From assembly GCA_018398765.1 (NCBI GenBank), contig JAHBMJ010001325.1, positions 1 to 32,573 of the forward strand: a stretch of DNA of 32,573 nucleotides. The letters are read 5' to 3'. The stretch is from Chromera velia (taxonomy: Eukaryota > Sar > Chromeraceae). Made by a program: the position numbers and the translations under genes. The notes beneath the pieces were generated by a model. That model saw only the letters and a program-made list of their open reading frames with translations, did not search any database and was not told where the DNA came from. This document shows positions 20,175-29,818 of this stretch, in pieces. Position 1 is the first letter of the stretch. Each line of letters opens with the position of its first letter.

Positions 20175-20514
20175 TTAGCCAGTTGATTTCTACTACCGTG
20201 ACAGCCTTTTTAGTTGGATAAGTTCCTATTTCAGACGTGAATGGCTAGTTATCATCTCTTCTGCCCTTAATTAGTGCATTCTAAATGCCTTTTTTATCGC
20301 CAAAAATTTCATGTTCGCGCGATTCGAATCTAGTTGGCATTAGCTCGCGCTGTTTGAGCATAGTTGGGCTTCGAGGGGAAACTCCGAGCTCGGCAGGGAC
20401 TAGCTATACCAGTCGCAAGTCCAAGCTTAGCGACCACTAATTCCCGATTGCTGCGGCTACCGCGCCGTTCTACCAAGTAGAGTTGGGCACTCGCTTCGGG
20501 GTTTCCCCTCCTGT
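20175..20514 (+). repeat. 3' region of the DIRS-like element with inverted repeat
   Basis: No ORF. GAGGGGAAACTCCGAGC at 20373-20389 pairs with GCTTCGGGGTTTCCCCTC at 20493-20510 (about 16 matches, one bulge), giving a possible stem with a loop of about 100 nt. AGTTGGGC also occurs as a direct repeat beside each arm. This may be part of the element's terminal structure. I could not find a matching copy near the 5' end, so the full terminal repeats remain undefined. Confidence 0.5.
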
Positions 20515-20546
20515 TTCTTTAGGATATGGATCCATGTCCTAAAGAA
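20515..20546. repeat. 32-bp near-perfect palindrome
   Basis: Centred on ATGGATCCAT, with outer arms TTCTTTAGGA and TCCTAAAGAA. Only one base pair is mismatched (T at 20525 against G at 20536). It has no loop, so it would form a cruciform or a protein-binding dyad instead of a typical RNA hairpin. It lies about 340 bp downstream of the recombinase stop. Confidence 0.9.
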
Positions 20547-21231
20547 CGACTTATACGCTAGCTCACTTAGATTAGGCTAAGCCTTTATGCAGTAGCTGCG
20601 GCCGGTCGGCCACAGGCACGCGGGGCCAGCCTTGCCTAGCAAAGAACTAGTCTGTGCAGCGATCCGTTGGATCCAATTCCTGCCAGGCGCACATACAAAC
20701 TTTCTTACGCGTATTGCACACGAACCCTGCATATTCCCTAAAAAGTTTTTCTGGAGTCTGCGCCGACCGATATATATGCATAAGTTCAGACGCGCCCCGG
20801 CCTTGAGGGCCATGGCGCGCGGAGGGTGCGCTGGAAGCGCACTGTTCGGGTTTGTGAGAGCTGAAAGACTCTAGAAGCCACTAGATCTTCTCAACTAGAA
20901 GCTTATTATTAGAGTCTCTTAAAATCTTCTTACAGGAAAAGACTGAAGGACGGGATGCATTGCATATTCCCGTTTCTTTCATTGTTCAGCCGTTTCATCT
21001 CATCGCATTTTATGAGCATGCTACTATTGATTGCAATTAATTCAACTTGCATGAAGAAGCATGCACATGCATGTATGTAGCTCGGCATGGCTCATCAATC
21101 TATATGAGGCGGCGTGCATGGCGGCGGGCACTTGAGGCATGGTGGCTCAACAATCACCCCCTGACTGAGGCACAGACGAAGGAACAAATACAGAGCCGTC
21201 TGTCTACCCACATGCACATGCATATGCTCGA
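20547..21231. other. No gene recognised
   Basis: Short overlapping ORFs on both strands (20632-20874 plus, 20813-20577 minus) have no motifs. Several CATGCA-type repeats occur near 21040-21220. This is the boundary zone between the DIRS-like element and the minus-strand Copia remnant. Confidence 0.45.
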
Positions 21232-23495
21232 TCACTTTGCAAAGTCAATCTTCTTAACACGTGCTCTTGCTTTCTCTTTCTTCTCAACTCTCGCAGTGGA
21301 AGGAACGTCACCATTGTAGTGCTCTAACATGAGCTTGGTCTGTTTATCTGCCCTCATGTCACTAGTCCTGCACCAGTACATACGGGAACGCAGACGACGC
21401 AATTCCTGCCTAACATAAGCAAGAAGATCATTCATAGCGGGCTCTGCCTTTGCCTGTCCAGACTCTAGCTAATCCATCAATGGCTCAGAATCTGTTACAA
21501 ATTCAATCGGCACTTTCTTACACTAAAACGCCTCTACCAGATCTTTTCAAGCAAAAGCTTTCTTCACACTCTCTGCAGATGTAACTGTCTCCAACGAAGT
21601 GCTCGAAATCAGCTTTTGCTTCACTCTCGCACTCTTCCACATAAAAAGGTTGCTCTTTTTTAAAGCATAAATCCTTTCTCTGTCTACCTGTTCTGTCTGA
21701 TCTACAAGGTAAGCTTCGTTTCCCTATCGCCCTTCATACTTCTGGAAAGAATAAGACCCATCATAGAAAACAACCATCTTGGGGTCCTTGATTGTGGTAA
21801 AAACAAGAGAGGTCTTCCTTTGCTTCGCATGATTCAACAAACATAAACCACCTTCTACCTTCTCTGCAGACGGCTTAGTTGACCACCGACTCAGCTCACC
21901 AAAAAGAAAAAAAATGTCTGGTTGTGTCCTTGCTGCCCACCCAGTCACCCCCATAATCTTCTGTATGAGTGGCACATATTCTTCTTTGATCTCTTCTTCT
22001 GTTAGAGGGTCCAAAAGGTCTGGTCTGATCTTCCCCCCCTTCAGTTTGCTCTCTCCCACTTCAATGGACTCAAGATACTCTTCCTGACTCATCTCAAAAC
22101 CTTCCTTTGTTTTCTTTAGCTGCATGCCTATGTAGCTCATTGTCTCTCCTTCTTTCAATACCTCAGGCTCGTCTATTTTTAGTTTCTCTTGCAGAGGAGA
22201 AAGGAAAGAAAGAGGATCTTCAGCAAAAAGAAGAAGATCATCAATATGCCTAACTAACACGGCCTTCACTTCATCCCCCTCCCCGCCTCTGTGAACGAAA
22301 ATGCTTTCTTTTATCTCCTCCCATCCCAATTCCTTTGTTATCTTCTTAAAGGAGAGAAAAAAGAGACGGGGACTGTCTACAAGGCTGTACATTGCTTTCT
22401 TCAATTTCAAAACGGCACCTGGCTTCATCCATTTGGGACAATCAAGAGGGAGAGAAGTGGGAAGTTGGATAAAAATAGAGTCAGAAATGGGAGCAGTCAA
22501 AAAAGCAGTGTGGACGTCCAACTTTGCAGCCATCCATCCCTTCGAAGAAGCAAAAGAAAGAACTAAAAGAACTGCCTACCAATCTGCTATCCCACTAAAA
22601 GTCTTTAACTCTTTTCGGTCGTCCTGAAACCCTTTTACGACCAGCCTCGCTTTTGCAACTCTTTTCCCTTCCTTCATTTTCTAAGTAAGCACCCAGTGCA
22701 CCTGCACTTTATGGCTTTTCTTCCTTTTGGCAGATACACACCTGGCTGAAAGGCATCGCATTTGATGAATTGATTCAATTCAATATGAGACCCCCCTGCA
22801 ACCTCTTCTGGAATGGCATCAATATGTCCTTTCTTTGGATTCATGTGAGAAAGCATCTACTCCACGACTTCCTTATCGACCTCCAACACACGGGGCAAGG
22901 GACGTCGGGCTTTCTCTTTTTCCTTGATTGCGCGCGCAAGCTTCTGCTTCAACTCATTTAGTCTCTCTTGTAAATCTTCTATCTTTTCATTCTCATCTTC
23001 TCTTCTCTGTGTAAAATGCACATCTTCCTTCCTTTCTTCATCTTCCTGTACAAAATGTGTATCGTCAGACGGAAGCTTCCAAATTCCGCTCACAGTGGAC
23101 TCGCATACCGACTGACCGTCTGTAGGCACCGACTGACATCTGCGCCTGTCTCTCCTTCTCAGAACAGAGGCTTGACCGGAATCTGACCCCCCTTGCCCAG
23201 ACTTATTCGCCTGGCTGCCCTGCACACCCTCTGTGTCCCCGTCCAGCTCCCTCCCCTGATGCTGTGTGAAAGAAAACGATGGTCCCGTTCCTGGTCGGAT
23301 TTGCGGAGGGTAAATTCCAGTCCCGGCCTTTTCATTCGTCCCTTCACCCCAAGCCAGAGAAAGGAGCGACGCACATGCGGCGGCCCGTCCACATGGGATG
23401 GCGGGGCACTTGCGACAGAGGTGTGCATGTTGTGAGTTCCATGGTATAGCCTGCATGCACTTTGGTGTAAGAAATACACCCGAGGCACTCACCAT
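21232..23495 (-). pseudogene. Copia-like Pol fragment: reverse transcriptase and RNase H
   Basis: On the minus strand, 23495-22857 encodes a charged linker with a coiled-coil-like stretch. RT begins near 22856. ARLVVKGFQD (about 22640), KLDVHTAFLTA (motif A, Asp at about 22518), LKKAMYSLVDSPRLFF and motif C HIDD (22248-22237; family norm YVDD) follow in Copia order. ARTQPDIFFLFGELSRWSTKPS and VFYDGSY mark the RT end and RNase H. WKSARVKQKLISSTSLETVTSAE, FVTDSEPLMD and RADKQTK (Copia norm ADxLTK) complete RNase H. From about 22680 to 21232 the frame holds with only stops: TAG 22576, TAG 21724, TGA 21547, TAG 21523 and TAG 21469. A TAG at 22857 and a frameshift near 22676 lie upstream. No integrase or Gag was found on this strand. 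Confidence 0.87.
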
Positions 23496-24103
23496 GGTGG
23501 TGTGTGCTCCGGGCCTTCATATGAGATTTAATTAGGCCGATGGTGCGGTTATGCCATCGGAGGCTTCAGAATTAATTCCGGTTCCGAATTAATTTCCAGA
23601 CAGTCAGGCAGATGTGCACGGCAGTTAGCATCTGTCTGAATAAGAGACGTGACCTAGAGATTGACAGAGCTTCATGTGTAGGATCTGTACTGTGCCCTAG
23701 TATATGTCTCTGTGGTTCTCGTGTGCTCTGAGTATTGCACGAGGCCACCAGCAGGAGCGTACTGTGGACTGTGGGGGTTCATAGATTTTCTGTCTGGTAA
23801 AGAGACTGATCAGATATTTATTTCTGATTATCTGTATTGGTCTAGATGAGTACGTTAGGGTGACGTATTCGCTATGGTCTTCTAATAGGAGAGGGCCAGG
23901 AATTCGGAAGTATAGCAGTTTGAGGAGTCCTCTGAATAGGCTAGAGGATCGACACGGGAGGGCCCATAGGATTCCACTGGAGGAATCTCAAGAGAGGTGA
24001 GACTCTACTTTTCACTGGCGCCGTCACTGAGGGAGTCTCCCGTTATCATTCCAACAATATTCCCCTTGTTGTATTCCCGATTCCCTACTGCAGGTGACTT
24101 ACT
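23496..24103 (+). other. Leader region between divergent elements
   Basis: This 600-bp region separates the minus-strand Copia fragment from the plus-strand Gag-integrase ORF. No ORF. It ends with TTCCCTACTGCAG before GTGACTTACTATG, an acceptor-like sequence just ahead of the ATG at 24104. It may contain the remains of a 5' LTR and leader, but no matching copy was found beyond 31.6 kb. Confidence 0.4.
23537..23596 (+). repeat. Two adjacent hairpins
   Basis: CCGATGG (23537-23543) pairs with CCATCGG (23554-23560) across a 10-nt loop. Immediately after, GAATTAATTC (23569-23578) pairs with GAATTAATTT (23586-23595; 9 of 10) across CGGTTCC. The tandem stem-loops lie at the start of the leader of the Gag-integrase element, where packaging or priming structures would be expected; that role is only inference. 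Confidence 0.7.
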
Positions 24104-27100
24104 ATGGGTCCCAAAAAGGACGCTCCCCACGGGTGCATCGCCATCAAGGGTATGGAGGCAAAGACCGTGGGCGTCTTTGGCCTCACGGACGATGCGGACA
24201 TCATCAAATGGGTACGGCAATATGCAGATGCTGTTGCTATTCTCGGGGACTCGGACGAGTGGTGCGGCAGGCTCACCCTCACCAACAGGAACAAGGTGGG
24301 GGTCAACGTCAAGCACTACGTCGCAAGGACTGAGATAGAAGTGCTGGAGAAGGTGGTGGAACGGGTGCCCCACCTCAGCTCGGAAGTCTTTAAGCAGCTC
24401 CGGATTTTCCACAGGCACGTTGTGGACTGCGTCTCTCTGCCCGATGTGGAGTGGATGAAGAGATATTTGCAGCGGACCGACGTCCTGAGAATGGGCAAGG
24501 CGAGGATCATGGAAATCAGGGAGCTTCTCTCACGCCGAGAGAAAGAGAGAATCTCTGGTCCCCAATTGAAGTCTTTGAACGAGCAGATCCTCTGTCTGCA
24601 GACTCTGAAGGATTCCGAACCCTCCTCCCTCTCCCTGTCTCGCCCTGTTGTGTTTTCTTTAGGTGGGGAGCTCCATGGGGGAGCTTTAACAGAGACGAAA
24701 GTAAAGACGGAGGAGGAGATGGGAGCAATACCAGACACCTCCCGTCAGATGTCTATCCCCGTATCCAGTGAGCAGCGTCCGGCCTCTGATGAGTGGGACC
24801 GCCGTAGCAGTAGCAGTAGCAGTTCCAGTGGAGGGGTGCAGGTCGTCGGTGTGCGACCTGACACCACCCTGGTGGAGAAGAAAAGGAAGCAGTACGAGGA
24901 CCTCGTGGCCCAGATATCGGATCTAGACGCCGCATGGGGTGCTGATAAGCTCCAAATTCTGGAGATCCAGAAGGAGGAGAATGAAGTGCTGAGTGGCATA
25001 CCTAAGAGGGATAACTTCCCTGAGGGGTCTGAAGGGAAGGAGGAGTACGCATCAGAGCTGGCATCCTGGGCCGAGAAGAAAGAGGTTTTCGACGCTGGGA
25101 AGGCTGACAGGGATACGCTGTTAGCGACCCTGCAAGGTTACATTAACCAGTTGGCGTCTGATGTGTTTGCTCTGAACGAGCAGGCCGACAAACTCCGCAA
25201 GGAGATAGACGTGCTCTCTCCTCTTCCCCAGGCCAAGGGCGTCCCTGGGGGTGCTGCTGAAGGCCGCCTGCCTTCGGTATTCCAGATGACCCCCCTTACG
25301 GGTGGGGGGGTGTATCCTGCAGTGTCTCCCCCTGAACCTGCGACAGTGTCTGTAGGTGGGGGGGTACGTACTGGTGATGTCGGAGCTCTGGAGGCTCCTG
25401 ACATCTTCTCTTTCCTGGGAGTCAGGGAGTCGAGTAAAACTCGGAAGAGGCCGAAGTGTGACCCTGAGGATCCTTTCATCGCCTACACCCTGGAGGAGAT
25501 CTTGACATCGGTCCCAAGGACCTTTGTGGAGATGCGCAATAAGGTCGTGGCGATGATCTTTGCGCACTTTTTCAAGACGATCCAGTACTCGACCTCTGCT
25601 CTCGTCCTGGAGTACGAGAGGATTGCCTGTAAGCCCTGTCGATTTGGTACCTACACAGAGCTGCTGGCACATCACAAGCATCTCCTGAACCATCTAGTTG
25701 AGGAGAACATCGTCTACGAGCTTGGCGTGAAGTACACTGTCAGGCTCGGACTCCTAACGGCGCACCTGCTAAACGACCTCATAATGAGGTGGCAGGAGAG
25801 GTAAAACCTGGTAGACCTCACTAACGAAATGGAGATCATTAAGGAGATCCACACCATCGCTGCCCAGGCGGAGATCTTCAACAAGTCTCTTGGGGATGCC
25901 TGGGACCGGGGCCTGGTTAAGGGAGCTCTCGTCGAGGACTTGAAGAGAGAGTGGGAACAGAAGGTGGCAACCTTCGATGTGAAGGACTCGGGGGGTACCT
26001 CGCGGGGGGGCATCATTCCGAAGGTTCCTTTCATAGCATTCGCGGGGCCTGGAGGAGTCCCGCAGAGGAAGTCCCCTTCCAAGGCAAAGGGAAGGAAACC
26101 CTCAGGAGGAAAGACCCCTGACTCTGGCGGGAAGGGCAGGGGCAACTCTGATCATGTGAGGCAGGGCGGTGCTGGCGGAGGTTTCAGTAAGGGGGATGAC
26201 GGGGGGAGCTCCAATCGGAGGTACTCTCCTGGGTCCAATTCCTCTGCTCCCTCCAGTCAATACAATGACAAGGGGGTGGAAGGAAAGGACCGTCCTCCCA
26301 CTCAGGCCATTGTCAACCCCAGGAGCCCCAACAGGAACCCCGTTCTCGATCGATATGGTGTCTAACACCGGGACGGAACCGGATCGGATGCGTTCATCGG
26401 GATAATGGCGGGACCTGGAGAAGCTCCCATCAAACCCGGTCAGTGGGATGGAGAGTTTGGGTCTTTGTGGGATAAACCATGTTGAGATCCTACCAGCAGG
26501 AAGAGCCTTCCCCACGGGTACCGCGATGGGCAGTGCCTGAGATGCAACCATCCAGACAGACATGCAGAGTGGGGGGGCCATGGGGCCTGTCCTTGGATTC
26601 GGAAGAAAGATGGCTGCCCAGCGTGTAAAACGATGGGCCATGCTCCCAACAACTGCCCTGACGAGAACGCGAAGAAGCGGTGGATGATGAAGCAGATAGA
26701 CAAGACCAGGCAGGACAGGGGCGGCTCCGGAGGCCGTCCCAAAGGTCCTCCGGGAGGAGGAGGCCGTGGAGGCGGCTCCGGAGACCGTCGAGGGTCTCCC
26801 TATCCTGGTTGTGGGGGCGGCTCAGGAGGGAGAGGAGGTGGTGGGGGTCGCGGCCATGGTGGGCGCACCCTTTCTCCTGGCAGGTTTAACAATGAGAACT
26901 TTAAGAAGAAGAACTCAGACTCCGGACAGGCGCAGTGGAGGGGTAGTGTACCTCCTGTGTCCTCGCAGACTATCGATCCTGAGGGTCAGGACGGCCGCAA
27001 TGATAATGTCGTAGTGATGGGTGGCATCTCACATGGGAAGGGGGACTCGTTCAACCTGACCATCCACGCGTCCAAGGGTGAGGAGAAGATCACTCACGGG

Positions 27101-27211
27101 GAAGGGTCTCTCGGAAAGGTTCGCTTTGTAGACCAGCTTGGCCTCCCTATGTGCTATGAGCCTGGAGCCAAGTACTCGCCCGACTACGACACAACGACCT
27201 TCCATGTGTGA
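24104..27211 (+). pseudogene. Gag portion of a Gag-integrase polyprotein
   Basis: The frame starts at ATG 24104 (MGPKKDAPHG). An uninterrupted 566-codon stretch contains a Ser run (about 24803-24830), a coiled-coil-like segment (about 24860-25200) and an ordered helical region (PFIAYTLEEILTSVPRTF ... LLNDLIMRWQER) that may be capsid-like. The same frame continues through TAA 25802, TAA 26363 and TGA 26483. A Lys/Gly/Ser-rich basic segment (about 25980-26330) is followed by zinc-binding sequence: CLRCNHPDRHAEWGGHGAC (26534-26590) and a perfect CCHC knuckle, CPACKTMGHAPNNC (26615-26656). A Gly/Arg-rich RGG-type segment follows (about 26715-26880). Knuckle plus RGG indicates a nucleocapsid. The frame ends at TGA 27209-27211 but again resumes downstream. 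Confidence 0.78.
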
Positions 27212-28522
27212 CATAATAGGGCTATGGAGCGCCTGTCTGCTTGGGATCCTGTTAAGACCCACACGGGGGTCGATGCATGGAGAAAAGGAGTCCGTGAAGC
27301 CTGGCAAACGCTCTTGTCCGATGAGCCTGAAAGGACAGGCTTGGAACGTATGGGGTAGGCTATCTTCCCTGCAGGTTTGAAGACTTGCATGACGGTCATG
27401 CAAGCCTTCCAGTCGGAGTTCACTGCGGGAGGAGTCCAGCGCATCAAGGACATGATAGAGGAGCAGGACCTCCATCTCCCTGAGGTCATCTCTCGCACGC
27501 GGAGACCAGAGGACGAGACCACCATGGGTGCGGTGCCCTCTGGATCGAAGTCTGTGGTCTACACGGTCTTCCACTGGCAGTATGAGAGTGAACTGATGAA
27601 CGACCCGAGCAGGACCCGGTGTCGGGCTGGGTTTCCAAAGAAGTTCAAGGTCTACAAGGTTTCAGGAAATGCGACATCCCAAATCCCTGAGCTCGTCGAG
27701 TACAGGGTCCTCAAGATCTATATTGACTCCTGTACATTCGGGAACCTCATCTCCTGGAGGAAAGTGAGGAGCCTCATCCGTGCTTTTGGGGGGCCAGATA
27801 TCCTAGACTGGACTGGTTTGTTCACGAGGGGCGTTGGGGAGGAGGGTGACGGGCCCTTAGACAGGGGGCTTCCCAGAAGGACGCGGCACCGGCACTATGA
27901 GCATCTTATCACGGGACAAGATTTCATTGAGTGGAAGGTGCAGTTGGAGATGCCCCTCCAGTTACGGGGACTGGGGGATGAGGTGGTATTCTTTTGTCTT
28001 GCGGTTCTTGGCATGCGGTTTGGGACTCATGACCCCTCCGGCGCTCCCAAGAACATTGTCGTCCCCTGCCTCCTCCACACGGTCGATCAGCCAAACCTTT
28101 CTGACGTGCTGATTCGAAATGCTCCTGGTGCAGGTCTTTTCATCTTTCGTTCTTCGCCGAAGGATGTCCTTCCTGCCTACCGCGTATGGGCTGAGAAAAC
28201 GAAGGAAGAGAAGCAGATCTCACATGGGGTGAGGCTATCTATGGACCTGATATACCAGGAGAGGGTGCGACAGGGAATTCCGCAGGTGGATGTTGAGGTC
28301 ATGGACACCCCCTTCAAGGTGGGGGCACCGGAGGCCTGCATCATCCACAAGCCCTGGGGAGACAGGCCGGATAGGTACAGCCTCAGCTACCTCCCTCAAG
28401 CAGTGTACGACCGCAGCCCGCACCATAAAACCGTTCCGAATGAGTCCTTTGAGCACTCTCTTGGGGGCGGTCCCCAAGGAGGTTCATGCGGGTACCGGTT
28501 CCAGTCACTGCAAGAGGTGTAG
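27212..28522 (+). pseudogene. Possible retroviral-type aspartic protease region of the polyprotein
   Basis: Same frame as the Gag part. A TAG lies at 27356-27358 and a TAG ends it at 28520-28522. By position, between nucleocapsid and integrase, a protease is expected. The candidate active site is [19 protein letters not shown], with Asp at 27725-27727, which fits the pattern hydrophobic-DSG-T with Gly replaced by Cys. If this is the site, the DSG-to-DSC change would probably impair activity. The rest ([20 protein letters not shown] ... [14 protein letters not shown]) has beta-strand-like hydrophobic patches but no second signature that I can name. The protease call is therefore tentative; the presence of a long conserved-looking frame is not. 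Confidence 0.5.
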
Positions 28523-29818
28523 GACCGGCGAAACAAGGCGCGGCAGCTGAAGCAGCAGAGGGATCCTCACGAAAAGATTCTCCAAACCCCTCTCCCCGAT
28601 GCGGAGAAGAAGAGGTCGGCCAAGAAGGACTTCAGAGCCACACCCGACGGCGTCAAGGTCCCTGTGGCTGCCTACCCGATCACGTATTGGGTCGTGGGTG
28701 GATGGACTGCTTCGGAGCTGGCGGACACCGACCACTGTCAGCAAGGTCCCTTTCTTGCGGTAAGAAAGTTTGATGTCGGGGGCGCTGCCCACTTCAAACC
28801 ATGGGACTACGGGTACGAACGGATGCATTTGGCTGCCTTCTCGGCCGTCTCGGTCGACCAGAAGCGTAAAGCGATGGCGCTGCATGCTTGCTACGAACAC
28901 CAGAACTTCGACGATCTCAAGGAGACTCTCGCGGCTGAGGGCATTGAGATCGATAAAGACTGCAGAAGGTGGGTTTCTGCGTGTCCTCTCTGTCAGCTGA
29001 AGAACGCGATCACTCCCCAGATTCATAAGAGGAGTGAACACTTATTGGCAGATTGGAGGCCGATCAAGGGAACGGTCTGGATTGTCGATATCTGGTTCTT
29101 CAAGGACCTTCTCGCGAAGGCCGAGACAGGGGGCTTCGGAATGATGGTCGTTCTCTACAAACTAGGAGCCGGGTTCTCTCTAGCCCACCCAGCTAAGGAG
29201 AAAGATGAGGCTTCCCTCATCGACTGCGCGCATTACTTTGTTCGCTGGCTGGGGCGTCCGCACCTGGTGTGTATGGACGGAGAGAAGGCAGGAGCGGGTG
29301 CCTCCTTCCAGTCGTGGCTCCAGGGGGATGGGTCCCCCGGACTACACCCCATTGAGTACCGTCAGGGACCTCCGTATATTGGAAAGGGTCTGCAGGCTCT
29401 GGTCGAGCGCTGCATCTGCAGCAATCGGAAGGGAGTGGCCCTCCTCATATCGGACCTGAACCACCGTTTTCCCCTTGCTATGATCTACCTCGTGGCGATG
29501 GGGGAACGTTGGGGGTATTCCTTTATGTTTCACAGAATGGTGGGGGGTATCCCTTTTACCTTGACCTTTCGAAGAGCGCCTCCTGGATGGAGAGTGGAGG
29601 ACACCGCGGTGGTGTCCATACCCTCCTTGGGAACGGAGTTGCACAGAGTCATTATGCAGTTCTTGGCTCCGCTCACGCACGATGTTGTTATGGTTCTCTA
29701 CAGGCACAAGGCAAAAAACGTTCAAGCAGAACGTTTTACCGTCCTGAAGGTCCACCCAGAGCATCTGCAGACGGTCCCGGACAACCTCCGCCTCTGGGGG
29801 GGGCCTCGTTTCAATTAG
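28523..29818 (+). pseudogene. Copia-like integrase region of the polyprotein
   Basis: Still in the 24104 frame. The zinc-binding HHCC domain is H (28883), H (28898), C and C (SACPLC, 28982-28993). The catalytic core follows with Asp in TVWIVDIWFF (29087), Asp in LVCMDGEKAG (29276) and Glu in LQALVERCI (29405). Forty-two residues lie between the second Asp and the Glu, longer than the usual 35. After the core, PLAMIYLVAMGERWGYSFMF matches the post-catalytic helix seen in Copia-type integrases. Its role would be inserting cDNA into the host genome. The HHCC and DDE residues are all retained. No internal stop occurs between 28523 and 29815; TAG 29816-29818 closes it. The next codons continue in frame. 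Confidence 0.8.

Noticed and set aside
20577-20874. Small ORFs on both strands after the recombinase
   Set aside because: They overlap antiparallel, have no motif and no good start context.
25121-25693. Minus-strand ORF of 190 codons within the Gag-integrase element
   Set aside because: Antisense to a well-supported plus-strand frame and without motifs; GC-rich codons create the opening.
26102-26641. Minus-strand ORF of 179 codons over the nucleocapsid region
   Set aside because: It opposes the zinc-knuckle frame; no domain and a Pro/Gly-rich shadow composition.
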